A DNA stretch of 6,352 bases from JAUREX01 sp044356825 (GCA_044356825.1 JBIKVM010000170.1:1-6352), one strand, 5' to 3'. Shown: positions 1-6,315, counted from the first letter of the stretch. Notes: a model not told the origin generated them from the sequence alone. A program made the numbers and translations.

Positions 1-615
1 CATGAGCGCGACCTGCGTGGCCGAGCGCGTCTCGACCCCGGTCCCGGCCGACAGGAACTGCGCCCCCGTCCAGTGCGTGACCGCCTCGCGCACATAGTGG
101 CCGCCGTTCACCATCCCGTGGCCGTAGACCGAATGGATCACGTCCTCGCGCCCGATCCCCATCATGGCGTAGAATCGTGCGAGCAGCAGGTTCTGCACCT
201 CGCGGCTGCGCGGCCCGAACAGCAGCGGCTGCGGCCGCCCCGTCGTCCCCGATGTCGTCTGGAAGATGAGCGGCGGGCGCGCGCCGGCCGGATGGCTGTC
301 CAGCCCGTGGAAGTCCCCGATCGGCGGATGGGCCTCGACCGAGGCCATGAGGTCTTCCTTGGAATAGGCGGGCAGCCGCGCGATGTCATCGAGGCCGCGG
401 ATGTCGCCCGGCTCGATCCCGCGCGCCCCCCAGAGGCGGCGATAGAACGGCACCTGCCAGGCCCGCGCCATCACGGTCGCAAAGCGGCGCTCCTGCACCG
501 CGCGCAAGGCATCGCGCGACAGCCGCCCGAAGCGCGGGATGAAATCCTCGGGCCGGCCGTATTCGGCGATCAAGCCGGGATAGTCCATCGCGTCGAAATA
601 GGTGGGAAGGGTCAT
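1..615 (-). CDS. PaaK-like AMP-forming acyl-CoA ligase, N-terminal part (cut by window edge)
   Basis: The first 205 codons of an adenylate-forming enzyme related to phenylacetate-CoA ligase; the gene continues past the left edge with no stop. Such enzymes activate a carboxylic acid with ATP and CoA in the cytoplasm, through an acyl-AMP intermediate. The clearest signature is the Ser/Thr/Gly-rich nucleotide-binding loop TTSGTTGRP at residues 120-128. A PaaK-like segment before it includes VPFYRRLWGARGI at about 55-67 and LPAYSKEDLM at 81-90. The tail through residue 205, including the GHGMVNGGH stretch at 165-173, fits the N-terminal half of the family. The ATG at 613-615 is chosen because GAGG lies 5 nt upstream. 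The gene starts 7 bp after the MmgE/PrpD stop, and its ribosome binding site overlaps that stop, so the two are very probably cotranscribed. Family assignment is secure. The substrate is unknown, and phenylacetate should not be assumed because no paa gene is visible. Confidence 0.88.
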   Translation of the reverse strand, partial: MTLPTYFDAMDYPGLIAEYGRPEDFIPRFGRLSRDALRAVQERRFATVMARAWQVPFYRRLWGARGIEPGDIRGLDDIARLPAYSKEDLMASVEAHPPIGDFHGLDSHPAGARPPLIFQTTSGTTGRPQPLLFGPRSREVQNLLLARFYAMMGIGREDVIHSVYGHGMVNGGHYVREAVTHWTGAQFLSAGTGVETRSATQVALM

Positions 616-620
616 TCGTG

Positions 621-624
621 CCTC
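621..624 (-). promoter_or_regulatory. Ribosome binding site of the acyl-CoA ligase
   Basis: GAGG on the minus strand sits 5 nt before the ligase ATG and shares bases with the TGA stop of the MmgE/PrpD gene (623-625). This supports both the chosen start and translational coupling of the two genes. Confidence 0.7.
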
Positions 625-1930
625 ATGCTGTGGCGGCATGTCTCAGGGCCGCGTGGACTGCCGCGCCATCGCCCGACCGGGGAAGCGCCAGGATCGCCTC
701 GGCGATGGCCTGCGCCCTGTCGGCTGCCATCCCTGCCCCGGCAGCGAGGCGGTCGAACTTGGCGCGCACGGCGTCTGCATCCATCGGGCGCTCGGGGTCG
801 CCCCATGCATCGGCGATCGCGACCGTCTCGGTCCGCCCGTCAGGCATGCGGGCGTGCAGCGTTGCGCCGAAGCGCGCCGGATAGGCGGCCGTCAGCGCAT
901 CGTCGCGCCTGACGCGGATCCGCCCCCGCAGCGGCGCAAGGCGCGCGAAAGCCTCGGGCGCGAAGGACTGGACCGGCGGCGGCCCCTCGGCCAGCGCCAC
1001 CGCGACCGCGTGCTGGAGCGAGAATCGCGCCTCGGGCGCCGTGCGCGGATCAGGCCGGTCGCAAAAGAGGAGCGCATCGGCAAAGGTCGCGACCTCGACG
1101 TCGGCGGGCAGCGCGCCGCCGAGGCGGTCGCGCAGCGCAAGTGCTGCGTCGATCGCGGGGTGGGTGTGGCGGCAGGCGGGCCACGGCTTGAAGCTCACGC
1201 CTTCGATCTTCCAGCCCTCGGCCGGGGCGATGACGCCCGCGGGGTCCGCCCCCGGCGCCATGGCGGCAAAGAAGCCCTGCGGCCCCTCGAGGATGAAGCG
1301 CGGGCCGGCGAGGCCGAGGGCCGCATGGCGCGCCGCCTGCACCCCCCGGCGGGCGGCCTCGGCGACGTGCAGGTGCTTGGTCTCGACCGGCTCGTTGCGG
1401 CACTGCCAGACGCCGCCCGCCATCGACATCGCATGCCCGACCGCCCAGACCGTCTGCTCGGGTGAAAGCCCCATCAGATGCGCCGCCGCGACCGCAGCGC
1501 CGATGCCGCCGCAGGTCGAGGTGTTGTGAAAGCGCGCATAATGTCCCGGCCCGACGGCCGCGCCAAGCCGGATCATCGCCTCATAGCCGCGCACCAGCGC
1601 GGCCAGCGGATCGGCCCCCGGCAGCACCGCCACTACCGCCGCCACGACCGGGCCGGGATGCAGGAGTGCGGCCTTGTGCACGTCGTCCATCTCGAGCAGC
1701 GAGCCAAGCCCGCCAAGCGCAAGCGCCGCTGCCGTGCTGCCCGTGCCTGCCAGCGCCAGCGGGTCGCAGCCCGCCTCGGCCGCAGCCGCCCGGCCGACGG
1801 GTTCGAGCCGTCCCGCGATGGCGCAGCCCGCCCAGTCGAGCAGGTGGAGCGCCGCGCGCGTCCGCACGGCCGCGTCCACCGGACGGGCGCAGATGTCGAG
1901 GAGCGAGTCGCTGATCGAAGCCTGGGGCAT
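623..1930 (-). CDS. MmgE/PrpD family protein (2-methylcitrate dehydratase / cis-aconitate decarboxylase superfamily)
   Basis: A 435-residue cytoplasmic protein close to the usual family length of about 450. The superfamily includes 2-methylcitrate dehydratase (PrpD), cis-aconitate decarboxylase and other enzymes acting on polycarboxylic acids. Family landmarks appear in order: the acidic/His segment EMDDVHKAALLHPG (80-93), TKHLHVAEAARRG (184-196), FILEGPQGFFAAM (212-224), KPWPACRHTHPAIDA (248-262) and ARFSLQHAVAVAL (301-313). The conserved Asp82/Asp83, His85, His91, Lys185 and His188 look intact, so an active enzyme is likely. The ATG at 1928-1930 is preferred. A start at 1997-1999 would add 23 residues but would place the divergent promoter and operator inside the gene and overlap the start of the opposite gene. 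The chosen start has only AGG directly abutting ATG, which is a weak signal. It is first in a minus-strand unit with the ligase and divergent from the CoA-transferase/GntR unit. The exact reaction cannot be assigned; nothing in the window (no methylcitrate synthase or lyase) supports calling it PrpD. Confidence 0.93.
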   Translation of the reverse strand: MPQASISDSLLDICARPVDAAVRTRAALHLLDWAGCAIAGRLEPVGRAAAAEAGCDPLALAGTGSTAAALALGGLGSLLEMDDVHKAALLHPGPVVAAVVAVLPGADPLAALVRGYEAMIRLGAAVGPGHYARFHNTSTCGGIGAAVAAAHLMGLSPEQTVWAVGHAMSMAGGVWQCRNEPVETKHLHVAEAARRGVQAARHAALGLAGPRFILEGPQGFFAAMAPGADPAGVIAPAEGWKIEGVSFKPWPACRHTHPAIDAALALRDRLGGALPADVEVATFADALLFCDRPDPRTAPEARFSLQHAVAVALAEGPPPVQSFAPEAFARLAPLRGRIRVRRDDALTAAYPARFGATLHARMPDGRTETVAIADAWGDPERPMDADAVRAKFDRLAAGAGMAADRAQAIAEAILALPRSGDGAAVHAALRHAATA

Positions 1931-1939
1931 CCTGATGTC

Positions 1940-1968
1940 TTGAAAATTTGTCCAGACAACTCTATCGC
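1940..1968 (+). promoter_or_regulatory. Candidate promoter of the CoA-transferase/gntR operon
   Basis: TTGAAA at 1940-1945 resembles a -35 box. After a 17-bp spacer, TATCGC at 1963-1968 is a weak -10 candidate. Transcription would begin near 1975, giving a leader of roughly 23 nt that contains the AGAGG ribosome binding site. The region is a small AT-rich patch in an otherwise GC-rich window. The 12-bp inverted repeat lies in the spacer, where a bound repressor would block RNA polymerase. Box matches alone are weak evidence. Confidence 0.4.
1948..1959. promoter_or_regulatory. Putative GntR/HutC-type operator
   Basis: TTGTC-CA-GACAA is a perfect inverted repeat with 5-bp arms and a 2-bp centre. 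It fits the GT-N4-AC core known for HutC-subfamily GntR regulators. It lies in the only promoter-sized intergenic region of the window, between the divergent MmgE/PrpD and CoA-transferase genes. A HutC-type regulator is encoded 1.3 kb away as the second gene of the unit this site would control. One dimer bound here could regulate both directions and give autoregulation. The repeat is seen directly; that this regulator binds it is inference. Confidence 0.65.
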
Positions 1969-1986
1969 TTTCCCATCCCGCCGCAA
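1959..1986 (-). promoter_or_regulatory. Tentative promoter of the MmgE/PrpD-ligase unit
   Basis: On the minus strand, TTGCGG (1981-1986) and TAGAGT (1959-1964) are separated by 16 bp and partly match -35 and -10 boxes. The start would fall near 1952, inside the inverted repeat, leaving a leader of about 22 nt. Both boxes are weak, so this is a suggestion only. Confidence 0.25.
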
Positions 1987-1990
1987 GAGG
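1986..1990 (+). promoter_or_regulatory. Ribosome binding site of the CoA-transferase-like gene
   Basis: AGAGG lies 7 nt before the ATG at 1998. It is the best-placed such signal here and fixes the start of the gene. Confidence 0.75.
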
Positions 1991-1997
1991 TCTGCGC

Positions 1998-3239
1998 ATG
2001 TCCGCCCGGCCCGAGATGCCGCCCGTCCTGCGCCCCCGCGATGCCTTGCTCATGCTGCGGGGCGCGGGGCGGATCCTGCTTGCCGGCAGCGCGGCCGAAC
2101 CGGTGTCGCTCCTCGCCGCCGTCTTCGCCGAACCCGATCTGTGGGCGGCCGAGACGCTGACGGGCGCCTTCATCCCGGGCGTGAACGAACGGCCGCTGGG
2201 CGCGATCGCGCGGGTCGAGACGATCTTCCTGACCGAGGGGCTGCGCCGCGGGGGCGGGCAGATCGCGCATCTGCCGCTGCATTATTCGACCTTCTGGCAG
2301 CGCCTTGCGACGCCCGGCACGATCGGCGCGGTGGTGATGACGGTGCCGCCGCCGCGCGCCGACGGGACGGTGGGCTTCGGCCTTGCCTGCGACTTTGCGC
2401 CGGCGGCGATCGGGGCGGGGGCGCGGCTCGTGGGCATCGTCAACCCGCGGATGCCCGATCCGGCGGGTGCCCCGCGCCTGCCGCTCGGGCGCTTCGCGGC
2501 GCTGGTCGAGGATGACGCGGCGCTGCCCGAACTTCCTGCCGCCGCGCCCGACGCGGCCTCGCGCGCCATCGCGGGCCACATCGTCGGGCTTCTGCGGCCG
2601 GGCGATACGCTCCAGCTCGGCCTCGGGCGGCTGCAGACGGCGGTGCTCGCGCGGCTGGCCGAGGGGGCGCCGGCGAGCCTTGCCTTTCACGCCGGGATGA
2701 TCGCGCCGGGGGTTCTGGCTGCGCCGAGGCTCTTCCCGCGCGGTATCACCGCGGGGGTCGCGCTGGGCGACGGCGCCTTCTATGCCCGCCTCGCGCAGGA
2801 GGCGGAGATCCGCTTCGCCCCTGTCGGCTGGACGCACGACCATGCCACCCTTGCGGCACTTGGGCAGCTTGTATCGGTCAACTCGGTGATCGAGGTTGAC
2901 TTGTCGGGACAGGCCAATGCCGAATACCTCGGGGGACAGATGAGCGGACAGGGGGGGCTTGTGGATTTTCTTCGCGGCGCGCGCGCATCCCGCGGCGGCC
3001 GGGCGATCCTTGCCCTGCCGGCGACCGCGCGCGGCGGTCAGGAAAGCCGCATCCGCGCCCATCTCGGCGAGGGCGTGCCCGTCTCGGTCGCGCGCGCGGA
3101 CGCCGATCTGGTCGTGACCGAACACGGGGTGGCGGACCTGCGCTTCGCCTCGCTCGAGGAACGCGCGCTGCGCATGGCCGCGATTGCCGCGCCCGCCTTC
3201 CGCGACGGCCTTCTGGCTGCGTGGAGGGCGCGGGGATGA
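1998..3239 (+). CDS. Cat1/4-hydroxybutyrate-type CoA-transferase or acetyl-CoA hydrolase family protein
   Basis: A 413-residue protein of the acetyl-CoA hydrolase/transferase family, slightly shorter than typical members of about 430. Family members move CoA between acids through a glutamyl-CoA intermediate, or hydrolyse acyl-CoA. Landmarks are an N-terminal Rossmann-like segment with AGSAAEP (29-35), LQLGLGRLQTAVL (205-217), SVNSVIEVDLSGQANAE (293-309), SGQGGLVDFLRGA (316-328), ALPATARGGQESRI (339-352) and VVTEHGVADLR (372-382). The odd point is FHAGM at 230-234: the corresponding stretch in 4-hydroxybutyrate CoA-transferase reads HTEM and holds the catalytic Glu, here Gly233. Ordinary ping-pong transfer is therefore doubtful unless another residue substitutes. 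The protein could be a hydrolase, an acyl-CoA-binding protein or a subfamily with another mechanism. Its stop overlaps the start of the GntR gene by 4 bp. It is divergent from the MmgE/PrpD gene and probably under the operator at 1948-1959. Family call firm, activity open. Confidence 0.9.
   Translation: MSARPEMPPVLRPRDALLMLRGAGRILLAGSAAEPVSLLAAVFAEPDLWAAETLTGAFIPGVNERPLGAIARVETIFLTEGLRRGGGQIAHLPLHYSTFWQRLATPGTIGAVVMTVPPPRADGTVGFGLACDFAPAAIGAGARLVGIVNPRMPDPAGAPRLPLGRFAALVEDDAALPELPAAAPDAASRAIAGHIVGLLRPGDTLQLGLGRLQTAVLARLAEGAPASLAFHAGMIAPGVLAAPRLFPRGITAGVALGDGAFYARLAQEAEIRFAPVGWTHDHATLAALGQLVSVNSVIEVDLSGQANAEYLGGQMSGQGGLVDFLRGARASRGGRAILALPATARGGQESRIRAHLGEGVPVSVARADADLVVTEHGVADLRFASLEERALRMAAIAAPAFRDGLLAAWRARG
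3223..3228 (+). promoter_or_regulatory. Ribosome binding site deciding the GntR start
   Basis: GGAGGG lies 7 nt before ATG 3236-3238. It favours this ATG over the in-frame GTG at 3221, which would lie upstream of the ribosome binding site. It lies inside the end of the preceding gene, consistent with coupled translation. Confidence 0.7.
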
Positions 3240-4000
3240 ACGCCGACGGCCCCTTCGCGGACGACCGGCCGCGCTATCAGCAGGTGGCCGAGGTGCTGCG
3301 CGCGCGCATCGCCGAGGGCCTCCACCCCCCCGGCACGCAGCTTCCGACCGAGAGCGACATCTGCGCCGAATTCGAGGTGAGCCGCCACACCGCGCGCGAG
3401 GCTTTGCGCCGGCTCGTGGATGCGGGGCTGATCCAGCGCCGGCAGGGGTCGGGCAGCCTCGTGATCGCACGCGAGGCGCAGCAGGCCTATGCGCACACGA
3501 TGCGCTCGCTCGACGAGTTGTTCCAGTATGCCGCCGACACCACGCTGCGCGTGCTTGCAACCGGGCGGCCCTTGCCCGGGCCGGACGTCGCGGACGACAT
3601 CGGTACCGCCGACGAAGGGGAATGGGTCGCGATCGAGGGGCTTCGACTCGAGACCGGGACGCAGGCGCCGATCTGCTTCTCGCTCATCTTCGTCAACGCC
3701 GATTTCGCCGATGTCGTAACCGAGATCGCCCAGATCCGTGGCGCCATCTACCGGCGGATCGAGCAGCGCTTCGGCGTCGAGGTGGCCGAGGTCGAGCAGA
3801 TGATCCGCGTGGACAAGCTCCCGCCCGAGGCGGCGCGCGCGCTCGGCCAGCGGGGCCGGGCGATGGGCGTGCGCGTCACGCGGCGCTATCTCGACGCGGC
3901 GGGGCGCGTCATCATCGTCTCGATCAACTGGCACCCGGCCGACCGTTTCCGCTACGGGATGCGGATGCGCCGCGAGGGGGCGCGGCCGGGGCGCGGCTGA
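3236..4000 (+). CDS. GntR-family transcriptional regulator, HutC subfamily (UTRA domain)
   Basis: A 254-residue DNA-binding regulator with the standard two-domain plan. A winged helix-turn-helix occupies about residues 13-78 and includes LPTESDICAEFEVSRHTARE (36-55), LRRLVDAGLIQRR (57-69) and the wing GSGSLV (71-76). A UTRA-type ligand-binding domain follows at about 85-243, with EGLRLETG near 134-141, a central segment ending in IYRRIEQRFGV (171-181) and a C-terminal strand NWHPADRFRYGM (231-242). Such proteins bind as dimers to GT-N4-AC palindromes and are usually released by a pathway metabolite. The ATG overlaps the TGA of the upstream CoA-transferase-like gene (ATGA), so the two are cotranscribed. 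A matching palindrome sits in front of that operon, pointing to autoregulation and to control of the divergent MmgE/PrpD-ligase unit. Whether it also controls the convergent CaiB operon cannot be seen, since that promoter is outside the window. The effector is unknown; an acyl-CoA or organic acid is a guess from context. Confidence 0.95.
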   Translation: MNADGPFADDRPRYQQVAEVLRARIAEGLHPPGTQLPTESDICAEFEVSRHTAREALRRLVDAGLIQRRQGSGSLVIAREAQQAYAHTMRSLDELFQYAADTTLRVLATGRPLPGPDVADDIGTADEGEWVAIEGLRLETGTQAPICFSLIFVNADFADVVTEIAQIRGAIYRRIEQRFGVEVAEVEQMIRVDKLPPEAARALGQRGRAMGVRVTRRYLDAAGRVIIVSINWHPADRFRYGMRMRREGARPGRG

Positions 4001-4016
4001 GGGCGCTCAGTCGCGC
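3991..4016. terminator. Hairpin spanning two convergent gene ends, possible bidirectional terminator
   Basis: In the plus-strand RNA, GCGCGGCUGAG and CUCAGUCGCGC form an 11-bp stem with one G-U pair, closed by a GGCG loop. The stem includes the TGA of the GntR gene (3998-4000) and the complementary TCA stop of the convergent gene (4007-4009). On the minus-strand RNA the same fold has one A-C mismatch. An alternative stem uses 3989-3999 with 4016-4026 (11 perfect pairs, 16-nt loop) and excludes the first. No U-tract follows on either side, so intrinsic termination is uncertain; it may instead protect mRNA 3' ends. Confidence 0.4.
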
Positions 4017-5122
4017 AGCCGCGCCCGGATGGCGGCGCCGTCGGCATCGAGCGCGGGCACCCGCAGGTCCGGGCGGGCGGGCTCCTCGGCGAAGCGGATC
4101 GGGTTGCCGATGTGGAAGTTCCCCTCGGCGTCGACGATCTTCATCCCCCGCGCCGCGACCTGTGGCTGGTCCCACGCCTCGCAGAGGTCGAGCACCGGCG
4201 CCCAGCAGACATCGAGCGGGGTCAGGAACGCCTCCCACTCGGCCCGGCTGCGGGCGCGGAAGGTCTCGCGCAGATAGGCGCGCACTGGCTCCTGCCCCGG
4301 TCCCGGCGGCCCGCAGGCGGCGGGGATCAGTTCCGGCCGCCCGAGCGCAGTCAGCAGCGCCTCGGGGAACTTGTGCTCTGCCCCGCCCAGCGCGATGTGC
4401 CCGCCGTCGGCCGTCTCGTAGATGCTGTAGAAGGCATAGCCGCCGAAGCTGCGCTCTTCCTTCACGCGTGGCGGGCGGTTCTCGGCGAAGACGGGGCCGA
4501 CAACGTTGGGCAGCCACGCCATCGTCGCATCCTGCATCGAGATGTCGATGGTATCGCCCCGCCCCGTCGTCTGCCGCCGGATCAGTGCCATGAGGATGCC
4601 TGCAAGTGCCGCCATCGAGCCCAGCGCATCGGCTACCGGCACATGCGGGTTCACCGGGCGGCCGTCATTGCCGAGATTGAGGCTGACCACCCCCGCAAGC
4701 GCCTCGATCGCCAGATCATGCGCCGGCCGCGAGACAAGCGGCCCCGTCTGCCCGAAGGCCGCGATGCGGGCATAGACGAGGCGCGGGTTTTCGGCCCGGA
4801 CGTCATCGGGGCCGATCCCCAGCCGTTCGGCCACGCCGGGGCGAAACGCCTCGACCAGCACGTCGGCCTCGCGGCAAAGCGCGCGGAACACCCGGAGGTC
4901 AGCCGGATCCTTGAGGTTCAGCACGATGCTCTGCTTGCCGCGGTGGGTGTTACGGAACCATGTCGTCATTCCGCCCTGCCGATAGCCCACGTTGCGCACC
5001 GGCTCACCCGACGGGGGCTCGATCTTGATCACCTCGGCGCCGTGGTCGGCCATCATCTGCGTGAGCCACGGCCCCGGCAAGAAGAGCGAGAGATCGAGAA
5101 CGCGCAGCCCCTCGAGCTTCAT
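4007..5122 (-). CDS. CaiB/BaiF family III CoA-transferase, with racemase-like active-site residues
   Basis: A 371-residue family III CoA-transferase-like protein. It begins with the typical LEGLRVLDLSLFLPGPWLTQ (3-22), then MADHGAEVIKIEPPSGEPVR (24-43) and NLKDP (69-73). Asp165 in VADALGS (163-169) aligns with the catalytic Asp that forms the aspartyl-CoA anhydride in transferases and acts as a base in alpha-methylacyl-CoA racemase. His135 in AHDLAIEALAG (134-144) lies 30 residues before Asp165, and Glu249 (GGAEHKF, 246-252) lies 84 after. This matches the His126/Asp156/Glu241 layout of the mycobacterial racemase. It may therefore be a racemase/epimerase or a transferase with racemase-like residues. 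The start ATG overlaps the stop of the upstream paralogue (ATGA), and GGGGGGTGATC, close to the 16S-complementary GGAGGTGATC, precedes it. A longer reading from further upstream only translates the paralogue out of frame. Convergent with the GntR gene, 6 bp apart. Confidence 0.94.
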   Translation of the reverse strand: MKLEGLRVLDLSLFLPGPWLTQMMADHGAEVIKIEPPSGEPVRNVGYRQGGMTTWFRNTHRGKQSIVLNLKDPADLRVFRALCREADVLVEAFRPGVAERLGIGPDDVRAENPRLVYARIAAFGQTGPLVSRPAHDLAIEALAGVVSLNLGNDGRPVNPHVPVADALGSMAALAGILMALIRRQTTGRGDTIDISMQDATMAWLPNVVGPVFAENRPPRVKEERSFGGYAFYSIYETADGGHIALGGAEHKFPEALLTALGRPELIPAACGPPGPGQEPVRAYLRETFRARSRAEWEAFLTPLDVCWAPVLDLCEAWDQPQVAARGMKIVDAEGNFHIGNPIRFAEEPARPDLRVPALDADGAAIRARLRD

Positions 5123-6315
5123 CCGATCACCCCCCGCGCCCGCAGAGCCGCGATCTCGGCGGCGCTGAAGCCCGCCCCGGCCATGATCCGGTCGGTGTCG
5201 GCGCCGAGCGCTGGGCCCGGGCGCGCCGCGGGCCGCGCCCCGTCGATGCGCACGGGCGAGGCGAGGGCGCGAAGGCCCGGCCGCCGGGGGTGGTCCACCT
5301 GTGCGATGTTGCCGTTTGCCGCCGCGTAGGGGTTGTCGAGCGCACCGGCCAGCGTCAGCACCGGCGCCACCGGCACCTGCCCCGCAAAGCGTGCGATCCA
5401 GTGCGCGGTCGGGTGCATGGTGAAGACCGCATCGAGGCAGGCCGCGAGGGCATCGCGATTGGCGAGCCGCGCGGCGGCAGAGGCAAAGCGCGGATCGGCT
5501 GGCAGGTCGGTCAGGCCGAGACCCTCGCAGAGCGCCTCCCAGAACTTGGGAAGCACGCACATCACGAAGATGCGCCCGTCGGCGGTCGGGAAGGCCTCGC
5601 AGGGCACGACGGCGGGATGGCCCGAACGCGGCCGGCGCAAGGTTTCGTGGCCTTCGTTCAGGTACCAGCTTGCCGGATAGGTGAGCTGGTGCATCGCGAC
5701 ATCATAGAGCGAGACGTCGACGTCGCGCCCGCGGCCCGTCCGCAGCGCGCCAAGAAGCGCCGCCGTCAGCCCGAACGCCGCCGTCACGCCCGTCATGTAG
5801 TCGACGATCGAGAGCCCCATGCGCGTGGGTGGCCCGTCGGGTTCGCCGGTCAGCGCCATGAAGCCTGCCTCGGCCTGCATGAGGTAGTCGTAGGCAGGCC
5901 ACTCCGCCCTCTCGCCGCTCCGGCCGTAGCCCGAGAGGTGCAGGCACACGATCTGCGGCCGGATGGGCGCAAGTGCTGCATGCGTCAGGCCGAGCTTGCC
6001 GGGTTGGTCGCCCCGCAGGTTGTTCAGCACGGCATCGGCCCCCGCCACGAGCCGCGCGAACACCGCCCGCCCCTCGGGCGCGCGCAGGTCGAGCCCGACC
6101 GACGCCTTGCCGAGGTTGAAGGTCTGGAAGAAGTGGCTGTCGCCCTCGCCCAGAAAGAACGGGCCCGAGGCGCGCGAGGAATCGCCCGAGCCGGGCGTCT
6201 CGATCTTGATGACCTCGGCGCCCATGTCGGCCAGATACATGCTCGCGAAGGGCCCCGCGCCGTATTGCTCGACCGCGAGGATCCGAACGCCGGCGAGGGG
6301 CGGATCGGCGATCAC
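5119..6315 (-). CDS. CaiB/BaiF family III CoA-transferase (transferase-like active site)
   Basis: A 398-residue family III CoA-transferase of normal length. The N-terminus shows LAGVRILAVEQYGAGPFASM (7-26) and LADMGAEVIKIETPGSGDSS (28-47), followed by FFQTFNLGKASVGLDL (62-77). The catalytic Asp is Asp172 in SIVDYMTG (169-176), comparable to Asp169 of formyl-CoA transferase. It is followed by LLGALRTGRGRDVDVSLYD (187-205), a hallmark of the family. At the racemase His position it has Tyr142 (AYDYLMQ, 141-147), and near the racemase Glu it has Leu255 (VLPKFWEAL, 254-262), so it looks like a transferase and not a racemase. The start is GTG at 6313-6315, overlapping the stop of the preceding gene (GTGA). 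Its own stop overlaps the start of the second CaiB-like gene (ATGA). This tight coupling of two paralogues recalls heteromeric family III transferases such as BbsEF and SmtAB. Donor and acceptor acids are unknown. Confidence 0.95.
   Translation of the reverse strand: MIADPPLAGVRILAVEQYGAGPFASMYLADMGAEVIKIETPGSGDSSRASGPFFLGEGDSHFFQTFNLGKASVGLDLRAPEGRAVFARLVAGADAVLNNLRGDQPGKLGLTHAALAPIRPQIVCLHLSGYGRSGERAEWPAYDYLMQAEAGFMALTGEPDGPPTRMGLSIVDYMTGVTAAFGLTAALLGALRTGRGRDVDVSLYDVAMHQLTYPASWYLNEGHETLRRPRSGHPAVVPCEAFPTADGRIFVMCVLPKFWEALCEGLGLTDLPADPRFASAAARLANRDALAACLDAVFTMHPTAHWIARFAGQVPVAPVLTLAGALDNPYAAANGNIAQVDHPRRPGLRALASPVRIDGARPAARPGPALGADTDRIMAGAGFSAAEIAALRARGVIG
5125..5135 (-). promoter_or_regulatory. 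Ribosome binding site of the downstream CaiB-family gene
   Basis: GGGGGGTGATC on the minus strand resembles the extended 16S-complementary GGAGGTGATC. Its G-rich core ends about 7-8 nt before the ATG. It lies within the upstream paralogue and supports the ATG at 5120-5122. Confidence 0.6.

Noticed and set aside
602..1465. A 287-codon plus-strand open frame opposite the MmgE/PrpD gene
   Set aside because: Arg-rich antisense shadow of a gene whose conserved motifs are clear on the other strand.
623..2173. A 516-residue version of the MmgE/PrpD protein
   Set aside because: The extension runs through the divergent promoter and into the opposite gene. Family homology begins just after the ATG at 1928-1930.
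623..3239. An itaconate-type pathway (CoA-transferase of the Ict type plus a cis-aconitate decarboxylase-like MmgE/PrpD)
   Set aside because: Only family-level similarity supports it, no itaconyl-CoA hydratase or citramalyl-CoA lyase gene is present, and the transferase-like protein lacks the catalytic Glu.
1962..3560. A 532-codon open frame on the minus strand opposite the CoA-transferase-like gene
   Set aside because: Arg/Pro/Gly-rich with no recognisable domain, and it lies antisense to a clear family protein. High GC content keeps the opposite frames open.
3184..4593. A 469-codon plus-strand open frame across the GntR gene and into the convergent CaiB-like gene
   Set aside because: Low-complexity Arg/Ala/Pro composition, crosses two well-supported genes in the wrong frame, and has no domain signature.
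4112..5329. A 405-codon plus-strand open frame opposite the CaiB-like genes
   Set aside because: Fully antisense to two strong family III genes and no family resemblance; a GC-driven shadow.
4007..5560. A longer 517-residue version of the downstream CaiB-like protein, as if fused to another domain
   Set aside because: The extra N-terminal part is the upstream CaiB-like gene read out of frame. The canonical family start and a ribosome binding site are at 5122.
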